From Helicobacter hepaticus ATCC 51449 (lineage in GTDB: Bacteria > Campylobacterota > Campylobacteria > Campylobacterales > Helicobacteraceae): a DNA stretch of 64,000 nt. Positions 34,671 to 44,835 of this stretch are shown here, piece by piece. The stretch spans positions 868,001 through 932,000 of the forward strand of contig NC_004917.1 in NCBI RefSeq assembly GCF_000007905.1, given 5' to 3'. Position 1 is the stretch's first letter. The number at the start of each line of letters is the position of its first letter. The notes beneath the pieces were generated by a model. The model worked only from the letters and a program-made list of their open reading frames with translations, did no database searches and was not told the DNA's origin. Position numbers and translations under genes: made by a program.

Positions 34671-35975
34671 ATGAAATATCTTTTTGCTGTTTTATTTACA
34701 TTATGCTTTGGTCTTGCAACACTAAGCTATGGAGCATTTGATGAAGATAGTTATCTTTTTGAAGCTATTGAACTTGAAACCCAAAACGAATTTGCCAAAG
34801 CGCGTGATATGTATCTTGTGCTTTATGAAGAAACACGCAAACTTGAATACTTTAAAGAAGCCATTTTGCTTTCCTCAATGCTTGATAATCCCTCTGCTAC
34901 GCTTGATTTTGCCAATGAATACGTTGCACAAGGTGGTGCAAAAGATTTAGTAATTCATAAAGTATTTTTAGATTGCTATCTCAAATTAGGATTAAGCGAG
35001 CACGCCCTTGAAGAAGTCAAAATCATCGCCAAAAGCGAAGATTCTCCTATTTTAGATGATATTTTAGGCTCACTCTACGCTTCAAAAGGTGATTTTAAAA
35101 AATCTCTTATAGCTCTTAATCGCGCGTATGAGCGCACTAAATCACAAGATGTTTTGCAAAAAATAGTTGCTGTGCATCTTACACAAGGACACAATAATGA
35201 AGCACTTAAAGCATTAGATTCTCATATTGAACAATATGGCTGTGCAGGTAATTTTTGTAAATTTAGTATTGAAATTTATGGGCGTTTTTCTCAAAGCGCA
35301 AAAATTGAGCAAATTTTCAAAACCGCTTTTGAAAAAAATCCTACTATTGAAAACGCACAAAACCTTATCCTTATTTATGCGCACTCAAAAAAATTTAAGC
35401 AAGCCTCACAAATTGCTAAGCAATTCCCCTTTAAACCACAGATTCTCTTAGAGCTCTATATCGCACAAAAAGATTATCTTAATGCCTCTAAACAAGCAAA
35501 AATTCTCTATCAAGAGAATCATAATCCCTATTTTCTTGCATTAGAACAAATTTATATGTTTGAATCTTTAACAAACAAGCAAGATGTAAAACAAATAAAA
35601 AATATAGCAGAGAATCTCCAAAAAGCTCTCACATTAATGCAAACTCCCAATAAAGATACGCCCAAAAATAATCGTGTTGATGCTTCATTGCAAAATTCAC
35701 AAAATAGCGATATAGGCTTTTTTTTAAATTTTTTGGGATATTTAATGATTGATTATGAAATTGATGTAAAAAAAGGTGTGGGGCATATCAAAAAAGCACT
35801 TGAGATTTCCCCTCGTAACCCTGCATATTTGGATTCTCTAGCGTGGGGATATTATAAACTTAAAGATTGCAACAATGCAATTGAAACTTTTAAACTTATC
35901 CCCCAAGATGAAATAAAAAAAGAACAAGAGCTTCAAGAGCATAAAAAACTTATTGAAAGCTGCAACATACGCTAA
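34671..35975 (+). CDS. Secreted TPR-repeat protein
   Basis: The frame is open far upstream, but the start is ATG 34671, one base after the cysteine-cluster gene's stop, with AAGGAAT before it and a signal peptide directly after (MKYLFAVLFTLCFGLATLSYG). The 434-residue mature part is made of TPR-like helical pairs: EFAKARDMYLVLYEETRKLEYFKEA, GSLYASKGDFKKSLIALNRAYE, and near the end AYLDSLAWGYYKLKDCNNAIE. It is likely periplasmic. It ends four bases inside the convergent helicase gene. Confidence 0.8.
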   Translation: MKYLFAVLFTLCFGLATLSYGAFDEDSYLFEAIELETQNEFAKARDMYLVLYEETRKLEYFKEAILLSSMLDNPSATLDFANEYVAQGGAKDLVIHKVFLDCYLKLGLSEHALEEVKIIAKSEDSPILDDILGSLYASKGDFKKSLIALNRAYERTKSQDVLQKIVAVHLTQGHNNEALKALDSHIEQYGCAGNFCKFSIEIYGRFSQSAKIEQIFKTAFEKNPTIENAQNLILIYAHSKKFKQASQIAKQFPFKPQILLELYIAQKDYLNASKQAKILYQENHNPYFLALEQIYMFESLTNKQDVKQIKNIAENLQKALTLMQTPNKDTPKNNRVDASLQNSQNSDIGFFLNFLGYLMIDYEIDVKKGVGHIKKALEISPRNPAYLDSLAWGYYKLKDCNNAIETFKLIPQDEIKKEQELQEHKKLIESCNIR

Positions 35976-38002
35976 ATCACACTATTTTTATGGAGCAATT
36001 CGCCCTCATAAAGAAATATAGAGGGAGTATAATCTATATTTTTTATCGCATCTTTTTTCGCAAAAGAAAGCACGAGATTCTCTTTTGCGCGTGTGATTGC
36101 CACATAAAAAAGCCGTCGTTCCTCTTCCAAACTGCCACCTTTGCTCATAAGTTTTCGGTTAGGAAATCGTCCATCCATTAAATCCACTACATATACATTT
36201 TGAAATTCTAACCCTTTTGCAGCGTGCACACTCAATAAATGCACCCCGCTTCCTTCAGTTGCCTCGCTTGAACCTAGAATCATTGCATTTAAAAATTTAC
36301 TTAAATCGTCATAGTTTTTTGATAAATCATACAAAAGAGAGAGTTTGCGCTTAATAGATTCTAAAGCATTTTCTAAACGCGTATCATCAATACTGCCATC
36401 TTTGTTTTTTGCGCGTGTGTGCGCAAGAATGTGCATAATTCCTTGAAAAAACTTTGCATTCATAATGCGTAAAATAAGCACCTTTGGACTATGTAATGTA
36501 TATATAGAATGAAGCATATCATAAAAATCACTTAAAAATATCGCGCTTTCTTTATTAAGCTTGGGGTGTTGCAAAATCAGATGAGAAGCAAATTGTGGCG
36601 AGATAAACTCATTGAATCTCGCTTGGGATTCTAAGACAAAAAAATCATCAAAAAGCCCTAATTGTGTATTTTTATTACGTTGTTTATACGCTTTTATTGC
36701 GCTATTTGGCTCAAACATACCTTTATGGCAATTACCTTCACCTAGCGTGAAAAGTGCCTCATAAATATCTTTTGCTATAACTTCGCCTATCCCTTTGCCA
36801 TAGCTCAATGTATGAATATACGCCATCATATCGCGCGGATTATGCACTAAAGAACAAATATCAAGCAAAAGGCGAACTTCTTTGGTATCAAAAAAACTGA
36901 TGCTTCCTTTGCGTTTAGAAGGTATATTTAGCTCTCTTAAACTCGCCTCAATCCCATCAGCACTTGAATTGTTGCGAAAAATAATTGCCGTATCTTCATA
37001 AGAACAATTGCTTGAAGCAATATGCTTTGCAATCCCTTGATATTGCAAGAAAAGTTCATCATACCATACAAGCTTAGGTGGAGCAAAATCTCCTTGTTTT
37101 ACTACTTCTAAATGTTTGGGATAAATGCGCTCGTTATTTTGGATAACTTTATTTGCAAGATGTAAGATATGTTTGCTTGAACGATAATTTTTGCTTAGCG
37201 TAAAAACCCGCGCATCTTTATATTTCTCTCTAAAACCACTAATAATGCTTATATCCGCGCCATTAAAAGCATAAATACTTTGATCATAATCCCCTACGCA
37301 AAAGAGACTTGGAGTGTTAAGCGCATCAAGAATAGAATCTTGCAAAGGGTTGGTATCTTGATATTCATCACATAGCACCTCCTTAAAAAGCACGCTCTGC
37401 CTTGCTTTTAATGCCTCTTTATAAAGCAAAAGTAAATCATTATAATCCGCATAATAATGTTGGCGCTTAAGCGCTGCAAATTCTGCTAAAACATCTTCAT
37501 AAATTGGGATATAAATCTCTTGTTGCGGATTTCTCTGTATAATCCACGCTCCGAATCCACCGCTAAAAGCAGAATTAACAAAAAGTGAATAACTCTCATA
37601 AAGATATTGTGCAGAATATGGATTGACATCATTATCTGTAAAGATTCTCTTATCATAAAGACTTTTAAAAAGCATTTGAAGCTCTTTGGGCTGTTTGAGA
37701 TGAATATGCTGATGTTCACGCAAAAAACGATAAGCCACAGCGTGAAAAGTGCCAGATTCAATATTTTTTGCTAAATTTTCACCAAAAATTTTCCCTATAC
37801 GTGCAAGCATTTCGCTACTTGCTTTATTAGTAAAAGTAAGCAATAAAATATCTTGTGGTGCATAACCTTGATTCAAAAGATAAGCTATGCGCCCTACAAT
37901 CGTAGCAGTTTTGCCCGTGCCAGCTGAAGCAATTATAAGATTATGTCCGCTTGATGCAGTAGCTGCCTCTGCTTGTTGGGCATTGAGTTGGGAAAGTGGC
38001 AT
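35972..38002 (-). CDS. Superfamily I DNA helicase (Rep/UvrD/PcrA type)
   Basis: A 676-residue 3'-5' helicase. Motif I is ASAGTGKTATIVGRI near 25, Ia LTFTNKAS, II DEYQDTN near 218, III YDQSIYAFNGAD, IV LSKNYRSS, V LSVHAAKGLEFQNVYVVDL and VI FYVAITRAKE. The UvrD C-terminal glycine-rich region is absent. H. pylori has two such genes; size and sequence favour the Rep-like one (HP0911), which I hold loosely. fliW lies 10 bases upstream on the same strand. Confidence 0.92.
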   Translation of the reverse strand: MPLSQLNAQQAEAATASSGHNLIIASAGTGKTATIVGRIAYLLNQGYAPQDILLLTFTNKASSEMLARIGKIFGENLAKNIESGTFHAVAYRFLREHQHIHLKQPKELQMLFKSLYDKRIFTDNDVNPYSAQYLYESYSLFVNSAFSGGFGAWIIQRNPQQEIYIPIYEDVLAEFAALKRQHYYADYNDLLLLYKEALKARQSVLFKEVLCDEYQDTNPLQDSILDALNTPSLFCVGDYDQSIYAFNGADISIISGFREKYKDARVFTLSKNYRSSKHILHLANKVIQNNERIYPKHLEVVKQGDFAPPKLVWYDELFLQYQGIAKHIASSNCSYEDTAIIFRNNSSADGIEASLRELNIPSKRKGSISFFDTKEVRLLLDICSLVHNPRDMMAYIHTLSYGKGIGEVIAKDIYEALFTLGEGNCHKGMFEPNSAIKAYKQRNKNTQLGLFDDFFVLESQARFNEFISPQFASHLILQHPKLNKESAIFLSDFYDMLHSIYTLHSPKVLILRIMNAKFFQGIMHILAHTRAKNKDGSIDDTRLENALESIKRKLSLLYDLSKNYDDLSKFLNAMILGSSEATEGSGVHLLSVHAAKGLEFQNVYVVDLMDGRFPNRKLMSKGGSLEEERRLFYVAITRAKENLVLSFAKKDAIKNIDYTPSIFLYEGELLHKNSVI

Positions 38003-38012
38003 AAGAGAGCAA

Positions 38013-38432
38013 TTATCTATTGAGCGTCTCTAGAATCTCTTTTGACAAAAACTCTTTTAAAGGCAGAACTTTACTAAATTGAGGATATTCAGCTACAGGC
38101 AAGGTTGTAACTTGAAGTGCGCAAGCATTTGCAGGATTAAATACAAAAGGTGCCATAAGATTCACAACCGAATTTTCAATAGGCTTTTGAAGCACGACTA
38201 CACAATATACCTCAACTTTATCACCTCTTGATTCGTCTAAATCAAGCAATCGCTCATCAGCTGTTGGGATAGTAAAGGCATAATCACACAATGAAAAAGG
38301 ATTGATAAGTGTAATCTCAAAGGGTTGTTTTCCATCAAGACCGCGTATTTTGCTGAAAGTCTCATCAATTTTTTCTAACTCTATCTTTGTCGCATCAAAA
38401 CCCAAAATTGGCATCTTTAGCTCATAAGTCAT
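38013..38432 (-). CDS. fliW: Flagellar assembly factor FliW
   Basis: Binds flagellin and, in Campylobacter and Bacillus, counteracts the translational repressor CsrA. ATG 38432 is the start because GGAGG lies six bases before it. The 139-residue protein has YELKMPILGFDATKIELEKID and INPFSLCDYAFTIP, as in the FliW fold, and ends in a short helix (LPLKEFLSKEILETL). Helicobacter species often carry two FliW copies; only one is here. It is divergent from valS. Confidence 0.88.
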   Translation of the reverse strand: MTYELKMPILGFDATKIELEKIDETFSKIRGLDGKQPFEITLINPFSLCDYAFTIPTADERLLDLDESRGDKVEVYCVVVLQKPIENSVVNLMAPFVFNPANACALQVTTLPVAEYPQFSKVLPLKEFLSKEILETLNR

Positions 38433-38462
38433 AATCGCCTCCATTTTATTTTTAGCATTTTG

Positions 38463-38474
38463 GTATTATAATAC
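38463..38474. promoter_or_regulatory. Shared palindromic -10 element for valS and fliW
   Basis: TATTATAATA (38464-38473) contains TATAAT on both strands, offset by two bases. It lies about 35 bases from each start in the 75-base gap between the divergent fliW and valS genes, so both promoters may compete for one site. Confidence 0.5.
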
Positions 38475-38507
38475 ATTTAAAGCAAATTAAATACCAAAAG
38501 GCATTTT

Positions 38508-41207
38508 ATGGAATCCAAAGCACAAGAAAAGCAAGAGCAAAAAAAAGGCTATAATCCACAAGATATAGAATCTAGATTCTATGCTATATGTGAGAAACGA
38601 GGCTATTTTGAAATTGAGGGGAATAAATCTCTCTGGCAAGGTTGTGCGCCAAAATGCTTTAGCATTATGATGCCCCCACCTAATGTTACAGGAGTGCTTC
38701 ACATAGGACACGCACTTACTTTTACTCTCCAAGATATTATCACAAGATTTAAACGAATGGAGGGCTTTAAAACACTCTATCAACCCGGTTTAGACCACGC
38801 AGGGATTGCTACTCAAAATGTCGTATTAAAACAGCTTTTAGCACAAGGTATAACTAAAGAATCTTTAGGAAGAGAAGCATTTATAGCTAAAGTATGGGAA
38901 TGGAAAGAGCAAAGTGGGGGGGAGATTCTCAATCAAATGCGTCATCTTGGCATCACACCTGCGTGGTCGCGTTTGCGTTTTACGATGGATAAAGGATTAC
39001 AAAAAGCTGTAAAAAAAGCCTTTGTGCAATGGTATAATCAAGGGCTTATCGTGCAAGATAATTATATGGTAAATTGGTGCGTGAATGATGGTGCGCTTTC
39101 AGATATTGAGGTAGAGTATGAGCAAAATCACGGCAAGCTTTATTATTTGCGCTATCCTATTAAAGATTCTGCTCAATCCCTCATCGTAGCTACCACGCGT
39201 CCGGAAACATTTTTTGGCGATACTGGCGTAATGGTCAATCCAAATGATGAACGATATAAGCATCTCATTGGTAAAAGCGTGATTCTCCCATTATTGGGGA
39301 GAGAAATACCTATTATAGCAGATTCTCACGTTGATATGAGCTTTGGAAGTGGCTGTGTAAAAGTAACACCTGCCCACGATATGAATGACTACGAAGTAGG
39401 TAAAAGGCACAATCTCCCATTTATTACGATTTTTGACGAAAAGGGTATATTCAATAAAAATGCAGGAATCTTTCAGGGACAAGAACGTTTAGAATCTCGC
39501 CCTCTTATTGTCCAAAAATTACAAGAAAATGGCTTTGTAGAAAAAATAGAAGATTATACAAATCAAGTTGGTAAATGTTATCGCTGCGGTAACATTGTAG
39601 AACCTTATATCTCCAAACAATGGTTTGTCAAAAAAGAAACAGCACATAATGCCATTCAACGTGTCAATAATGGCGAATTACATTTTTACCCTGCACAATG
39701 GCTTAATAATTATAATGCGTGGATGAGAGAACTCAAAGATTGGTGTATTTCACGGCAGCTTTGGTGGGGACATAGAATCCCTGTATGGTATTGTGAATGC
39801 GGCAATAAAGTCGCTTCAGAATCTGATAATCCTATCTGCCCTCAATGTCAATCCACTATCACAAAGCAAGATGAAGATGTGCTTGATACTTGGTTTAGTT
39901 CTGGATTATGGGCTTTTAGCACTTTGGGCTGGGGTAATGAGGATACAAATACTCAACCTCCCCTTTATCACGCAAATGATTTGGCAGAATTTTATCCTAA
40001 TTCATTGCTTATTACGGGTTTTGATATTTTATTCTTTTGGGTGGCACGTATGATTTTAAGTGGAGAATCCTTACTTGATTCACTGCCTTTTAAAGATGTT
40101 TATCTTCACGCACTTGTGCGCGATGAAAATGGGCAAAAAATGAGCAAAAGCAAAGGCAATATCATTGACCCTATGGAAATTATATCCTCTTATGGGGCAG
40201 ACACACTCCGCTTCACTCTAGCAATTTTATGCGCACAAGGGCGCGATGTGAAACTCTCTACTCAATCTCTTGAAATTTCTAAAAATTTCACAAATAAGCT
40301 TTATAATGCTACAAATTTCCTTAATATGTATTTGGAACAACTCGGCGGTAAAGAGGCTTTAAAAAAAGGTTTTGGCGATATTAACCATATACACATAAAT
40401 ACACCACTTGGACAATATATGTTAGTAAGATTCTATACTGCTACAAACGAAGTAAGAGCAGCACTTGAGAACTATCGTTTTAATGATGGGGCAAGTATTC
40501 TTTATCGCTTCTTATGGGGAGAATTTTGCGATTGGGGTATTGAACTTGCAAAAGCAAGTAAAGATTCTATTTATGAGCTAGGAGCAATCTTTAAAGCTGC
40601 GCTTATACTGCTTCACCCTTATATGCCCTTTATCACAGATGCGCTTTGGCATACGCTCAATGCAAGCGATATACAAACTTCCGATTCTATTATGATTCAC
40701 TCTTATCCCAAAGCTATGGAAAAAAATGAGCAACACTCGCAGCTAGAGCGGACTTTTGAGGTTATTCAAGATGTCATTACTTCTATCCGCCGATTAAAAG
40801 CAATGCTTGAGCTTGGCTCTACAAATATTGAGTGTATTTTTGTCAAACTCAATGCACCATTTGAACACTCACTCCTTGAGCAGTTTGTTTGCAAGCTTGC
40901 TAAAGTCAAAACTCTTTGTATCACACAGCAAAAGCCTAAAGATTGCGTAGGGGATGTAAGCAAATATTGTGAATGCTACATACAACTTGGAGAGATTGAT
41001 TTACAAGCTATTGGCACTCGTTTGCACAATCAACGTCAAAAACTTGAAAAAGAAATTACCAAACTTCAAGCTATGCTTGGAAATGAAAATTTTATAAAAA
41101 ATGCCCCAAAGGCTGTAATGGAACAAAATCAAAGTGCATTACACAATGCGCAAGAAAAATTGGATAAAATTAACGCTGAACTTATCGCACTTGGATTGCA
41201 ATCTTAA
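38508..41207 (+). CDS. valS: Valyl-tRNA synthetase
   Basis: Class I synthetase of 899 residues charging tRNA-Val. MPPPNVTGVLHIGHAL holds the HIGH motif near 60; the editing domain begins near 190 (IVATTRPETFFGDTGVMV); KMSKSKGN is near 545. A C-terminal coiled-coil arm follows (about 830-899: LHNQRQKLEKEITKLQ), typical of ValS. Length and motifs are complete. No T-box or leader is seen in the short upstream gap. Confidence 0.97.
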   Translation: MESKAQEKQEQKKGYNPQDIESRFYAICEKRGYFEIEGNKSLWQGCAPKCFSIMMPPPNVTGVLHIGHALTFTLQDIITRFKRMEGFKTLYQPGLDHAGIATQNVVLKQLLAQGITKESLGREAFIAKVWEWKEQSGGEILNQMRHLGITPAWSRLRFTMDKGLQKAVKKAFVQWYNQGLIVQDNYMVNWCVNDGALSDIEVEYEQNHGKLYYLRYPIKDSAQSLIVATTRPETFFGDTGVMVNPNDERYKHLIGKSVILPLLGREIPIIADSHVDMSFGSGCVKVTPAHDMNDYEVGKRHNLPFITIFDEKGIFNKNAGIFQGQERLESRPLIVQKLQENGFVEKIEDYTNQVGKCYRCGNIVEPYISKQWFVKKETAHNAIQRVNNGELHFYPAQWLNNYNAWMRELKDWCISRQLWWGHRIPVWYCECGNKVASESDNPICPQCQSTITKQDEDVLDTWFSSGLWAFSTLGWGNEDTNTQPPLYHANDLAEFYPNSLLITGFDILFFWVARMILSGESLLDSLPFKDVYLHALVRDENGQKMSKSKGNIIDPMEIISSYGADTLRFTLAILCAQGRDVKLSTQSLEISKNFTNKLYNATNFLNMYLEQLGGKEALKKGFGDINHIHINTPLGQYMLVRFYTATNEVRAALENYRFNDGASILYRFLWGEFCDWGIELAKASKDSIYELGAIFKAALILLHPYMPFITDALWHTLNASDIQTSDSIMIHSYPKAMEKNEQHSQLERTFEVIQDVITSIRRLKAMLELGSTNIECIFVKLNAPFEHSLLEQFVCKLAKVKTLCITQQKPKDCVGDVSKYCECYIQLGEIDLQAIGTRLHNQRQKLEKEITKLQAMLGNENFIKNAPKAVMEQNQSALHNAQEKLDKINAELIALGLQS

Positions 41208-41225
41208 AAATACAAAGGAGAACAA

Positions 41226-41828
41226 ATGAAAAAAATACTCTTGCTCGTGCTGTGCTTTTATCTTAGTGGCTGTGGAGATTCTTCACAAAAACAAACATAT
41301 TATACGCAACTCATAGATGAAGTTATGGCTATCAAAGAACATAAAACACAAGATACGCAAACTCATATATCTGAAGATGCGCAAGCACTTGTTTCTCGTG
41401 CCCACACTTCGGGATATGAGCTTATTACGCCAAAGGAACTTTCTTTACATCTTGATGAATATATCATCATCGCTACATTGCCGCGAGGTATTTATAATCT
41501 TGGGCTTATCCCTGAAGCACGACACTTTGAATTTGCCCTAAGCCCATCGCTTAATGAAGATGGAAGTGATTGGAACTGGACAGCTGATGCACTTGGGAGG
41601 ACGCAAGAAGATTTCATCAAGCTTTTAGGCGAAAATAAAGAAGCAAAAATTCTTTTTTATGATAGTGGCGAAAATATCTTCTCTCCTGTGGGAAGTGCTC
41701 ACGTAGGATTATTATGGGCAAAGCATTTAGGTTATACACATCTTTACCGCCTCATAGGCGGACAAAATGCGTGGAAAGATATGCACTTGCCTCTTAGCAC
41801 ACAGGTTCCACATTGTTGTCAAATGTAA
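41226..41828 (+). CDS. Rhodanese-like lipoprotein lacking the catalytic cysteine
   Basis: A 200-residue precursor with a lipobox LSGC and lipidation at Cys16. A rhodanese-type domain fills the C-terminal half (ELSLHLDEYIIIATLPRGIY, then GSAHVGLLWAKHLGYTHLYRLIGGQNAWKD). The active loop reads FYDSGENIF, with Asp where the catalytic Cys should be, so it is probably not a sulfurtransferase. A Cys pair ends the protein (HCCQM). AAGGAG precedes the ATG. It overlaps the hydrolase gene that follows. Confidence 0.75.
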   Translation: MKKILLLVLCFYLSGCGDSSQKQTYYTQLIDEVMAIKEHKTQDTQTHISEDAQALVSRAHTSGYELITPKELSLHLDEYIIIATLPRGIYNLGLIPEARHFEFALSPSLNEDGSDWNWTADALGRTQEDFIKLLGENKEAKILFYDSGENIFSPVGSAHVGLLWAKHLGYTHLYRLIGGQNAWKDMHLPLSTQVPHCCQM

Positions 41829-42949
41829 ATAAAATTTTGACTCTATTAAAGAACTGCACACTTTGCGCATATTGTAAAGATTCTATAAAAAATCTTGCAA
41901 AAGGCTGCAATCCCACATTTACAGAAATGCAAAATTTTACAAAAGCTCCCAATTTTGAATGGGAGAAAACTCGTAAAAATACAAATGCAAAAAAAGGCTA
42001 TTTTACAAATCTTAATCCCCAAATGCCACATATCAAACGCGCGTCTTGGTGGGAAGTTGCAAGATTCTATCTTTTTAAACCCAAAAATGCTAAGCCCAAA
42101 CGCCCTTTGCCTTTTATTAAAACCAATTTCAAAACACTCTATACAAAAAATCCTGCCGTTGTATGGTTTGGACATTCCTCACTCCTTATAAATTATGAGC
42201 ATTTTAAAGTTCTTATTGACCCTGTTTTTAGTGATTATGCTTCGCCAAAAGCTTGGATTAATCGTGCTTTTAAATCTGATGTCTCTTGGAGTGATGATGA
42301 TTTTGATAACATTGATGTGCTTGTGATTACCCACGACCATTATGACCATTTAGATTATCCTACAATAACAGCTCTCAAGGATAAAGTCAAACTTTTTGTT
42401 GTTCCGTTGGGTATCGGCTCTCATTTGCGCTTTTGGGGTGTAGAATCTGATAAAATTACAGAACTCTATTGGTGGCAAAGTTTAAGCCTTGCTCCTGCTA
42501 TTAAAATCACTTCTACTCCTTCACAACATAGCTCTGGCAGAGGAATGCAATGGGATAGGACACTTTGGACTTCTTATGTTATGGAAATTAAAGACAAAAG
42601 AATTTTTCTAAGTGGCGATGGAGGGTATTATACACACTTTAAAGAGATTGGAGATAAGTTTGGTTGTATTGATTTAGCGATTTTAGAAAATGGACAATAC
42701 AATCTTGCGTGGCAATATTCACATTCTTTTACACCTCAAGTTCTTCAAACTGCCCTTGATTTAAAAGCTAAAATGATTATGCCTATCCATTATGGACGAT
42801 TTGTTGCAGGAAGTCACGCGTGGAATGAACCGCTCAAAAATCTTATTGCGCTCTGTGATGCACATTCCTTACCTATAAATGCACCAAAAATAGGTGAAGT
42901 TTATGAGCTAAATACTCCGCCTAAAAGGGAAATATGGTGGAACTTTTAG
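41813..42949 (+). CDS. NAPE-PLD-like metallo-beta-lactamase-fold hydrolase
   Basis: A 378-residue zinc hydrolase like the N-acyl-phosphatidylethanolamine phospholipase D/UlaG group. The metal motif is ITHDHYDHLDYP near 177, with GHSSLLI before it and GDGGYYTHF and MPIHYGRF after it supplying the other ligands. The start is unsure: TTG at 41813 or 41816 overlaps the lipoprotein gene, while the first ATG is at 41927; neither has a good ribosome site. The N-terminal 50 residues hold CTLCAYC. The substrate is not known. Confidence 0.8.
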   Translation: MLSNVNKILTLLKNCTLCAYCKDSIKNLAKGCNPTFTEMQNFTKAPNFEWEKTRKNTNAKKGYFTNLNPQMPHIKRASWWEVARFYLFKPKNAKPKRPLPFIKTNFKTLYTKNPAVVWFGHSSLLINYEHFKVLIDPVFSDYASPKAWINRAFKSDVSWSDDDFDNIDVLVITHDHYDHLDYPTITALKDKVKLFVVPLGIGSHLRFWGVESDKITELYWWQSLSLAPAIKITSTPSQHSSGRGMQWDRTLWTSYVMEIKDKRIFLSGDGGYYTHFKEIGDKFGCIDLAILENGQYNLAWQYSHSFTPQVLQTALDLKAKMIMPIHYGRFVAGSHAWNEPLKNLIALCDAHSLPINAPKIGEVYELNTPPKREIWWNF

Positions 42950-42957
42950 GGTTGCTT

Positions 42958-43314
42958 TTACTTACGAAGCTCTTTAATACGAGCAGCTTTGCCTCTTCTT
43001 GAACGTAGATAGTAAAGTTTCGCTCGGCGAACCCTTCCTATGCGTAATACCTCTATGCTATCTAAACTTTCACTATACAGCGGAAAAGTCTTTTCTACAC
43101 CTATATTATTTGCGCCCATTTTTCTTGTGGTAAATGTCCTATCAACACCATTGCCACGAATAGAAATGCACACGCCTTCAAAGTGCTGGATTCTCGTTTT
43201 ATCACCCTCTTGGATTTTAATCCCTAATCGGAGCGTATCCCCTGCCTTAAATTGCGGCACTTGTTTCTTACCAATTTGTGCTTCTTGGAAACTCTGAATA
43301 TATCTATTCCTCAT
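42958..43314 (-). CDS. rplS: Ribosomal protein L19
   Basis: A 118-residue 50S subunit protein. [26 protein letters not shown] and the basic C-terminus ([18 protein letters not shown]) are diagnostic. The start overlaps the trmD stop by four bases (ATGA). It is the last gene of the ffh-rpsP-khpA-rimM-trmD-rplS operon, an order conserved widely in bacteria. Confidence 0.97.
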   Translation of the reverse strand: MRNRYIQSFQEAQIGKKQVPQFKAGDTLRLGIKIQEGDKTRIQHFEGVCISIRGNGVDRTFTTRKMGANNIGVEKTFPLYSESLDSIEVLRIGRVRRAKLYYLRSRRGKAARIKELRK

Positions 43315-44030
43315 TTTACAACCTTATTATTTAATTGCTGCTGCTCAATAAATACGCGATATGCTTGATACAAATCTGGTCTAAAATATTTTGTCTTACA
43401 TATCGCCAAGCGTTTTTTTAAGCCCGAGATTTTACTATGATTTCCCTTTGAATACTCTGAAGGTGTAGCAGAAAATTTTATTTTTTGATTAAAAATTTTA
43501 GTAAAATTTGGTGCTTCAAGAAGATAATCCTCAAAACTCTCTCCTTGCAGAGAATCTGCATTCCCAAGCACTCCTTGAATATGCCGTGCAATACTATCAC
43601 ACAACATCAATGCAGGCAACTCGCCTCCTGTAACAATAAAATTACCCACACTCATTACCTCATTGGCATATTGTTCCACCAAACGTTCATCAAAACCCTC
43701 ATATCGCCCACACACAAAGGTAATATGCTTTTTATGGCTTAAACGCAAAGCGTCATATTGCTGAAAGGGTTTGCCACAAGGACTTAAAAAAATAATATGA
43801 GAATGTGTTAATGTCTGCAATGCTGCCCCTAATACATCAGCTCTTATAACCTGCCCTGCACCACCACTAATTGGTGGTTCATCAACCTTTTGATATTTAT
43901 CAAGAGCATAATCACGAATATTGAGTGCTTCTACACTAATAAGCCCATTTTGAAGCGCTCTTTTAAGTATAGAATCTGTAAAATAAGATTCTATAAGTGT
44001 AGGGAAAAGCGTCAAAAAAGAAAATTGCAT
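43311..44030 (-). CDS. trmD: tRNA (guanine-N1)-methyltransferase TrmD
   Basis: Methylates G37 of tRNAs to prevent frameshifting. I use the ATG at 44030 rather than the TTG two codons earlier. The protein of about 239 residues begins [17 protein letters not shown]; the knot region shows [17 protein letters not shown] and [18 protein letters not shown], where S-adenosylmethionine binds. It starts two bases after the rimM stop. Confidence 0.96.
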   Translation of the reverse strand: MQFSFLTLFPTLIESYFTDSILKRALQNGLISVEALNIRDYALDKYQKVDEPPISGGAGQVIRADVLGAALQTLTHSHIIFLSPCGKPFQQYDALRLSHKKHITFVCGRYEGFDERLVEQYANEVMSVGNFIVTGGELPALMLCDSIARHIQGVLGNADSLQGESFEDYLLEAPNFTKIFNQKIKFSATPSEYSKGNHSKISGLKKRLAICKTKYFRPDLYQAYRVFIEQQQLNNKVVK

Positions 44031-44032
44031 AT

Positions 44033-44572
44033 TCAACTCTGTTCCAAAATTCCCAAAGCATTGTGCGTGAAAACGCCATTTGGAGAAAGAGAAAGCACAA
44101 AATGCTCAACATTGGGAATAAAAAATTGCTTATTCAAACCTTTGCTCACAAGTGCTGAATCTGTCGCCACAAGAAGATAATCAAGTGTGCCAATGCGCTC
44201 TATATCTTTGATTTTGCCTAGCTTTAACTCCCCATTTTCAAACCTATCGCATACATCTGCACCTATGATTTCTTCCCACAAAAACTCTCCCTCTTTTAAC
44301 TCACACATAGCCTTGCTTTCTTCAAGTGTAGAATAAAGCTCACAATGAACAAGCTTAGCGGCACTTTCGCGCGAAACATATCCTTCAAATTGCACAAGAT
44401 TTTTTGCAAGATTAAAAGAATGAATACAAAGTGTGCCAAAAGATTTCGTATGAAAAGAAGCTTTTGGCACAAAAATTGAAGGGAAATCACTCATAATATG
44501 CAACTTTAATCCCCCATTCACTCCTACAAGACGACCTATTTTAGCAACCAAAAGAAAAGAGGATTGCTTCAT
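44033..44572 (-). CDS. rimM: Ribosome maturation factor RimM
   Basis: A 179-residue 30S assembly factor that binds S19. The N-terminal beta domain begins VAKIGRLVGVNGGLKLHIMSDFP (typical GKIVGxHGxxGxxKV), and the PRC-barrel half follows (GEFLWEEIIGADV). It lies between khpA and trmD in the usual order. Confidence 0.92.
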   Translation of the reverse strand: MKQSSFLLVAKIGRLVGVNGGLKLHIMSDFPSIFVPKASFHTKSFGTLCIHSFNLAKNLVQFEGYVSRESAAKLVHCELYSTLEESKAMCELKEGEFLWEEIIGADVCDRFENGELKLGKIKDIERIGTLDYLLVATDSALVSKGLNKQFFIPNVEHFVLSLSPNGVFTHNALGILEQS

Positions 44573-44580
44573 TGTTAAGT

Positions 44581-44820
44581 TTAATGAGCCTGCACAGCGA
44601 TTCTATAATTTTTGCCATCTTTGGCTTTGGTGCCAGATATAAAAGTCTTAAGAGAGCCCACCATTTTGCCATCACGTCCAATCAATCGCCCTACATCTTC
44701 AGCATCAGCAAGGATAATAATTTCACAAGTGTTATCTTCCATATCTTGCATCTGTATTTGTATTGCCTCAGGTTTATTTGCAATCTTTTTTGCATATTCC
44801 TTAATAAAATTTTCAACCAT
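44581..44820 (-). CDS. khpA: KH-domain RNA-binding protein KhpA
   Basis: A 79-residue single KH domain with the loop LIGRDGKMVGSLKTF (GxxG). Homologues pair with KhpB and bind diverse RNAs. Its place between rpsP and rimM is conserved. Confidence 0.92.
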   Translation of the reverse strand: MVENFIKEYAKKIANKPEAIQIQMQDMEDNTCEIIILADAEDVGRLIGRDGKMVGSLKTFISGTKAKDGKNYRIAVQAH

Positions 44821-44835
44821 ATTTTGATCTTTAAT

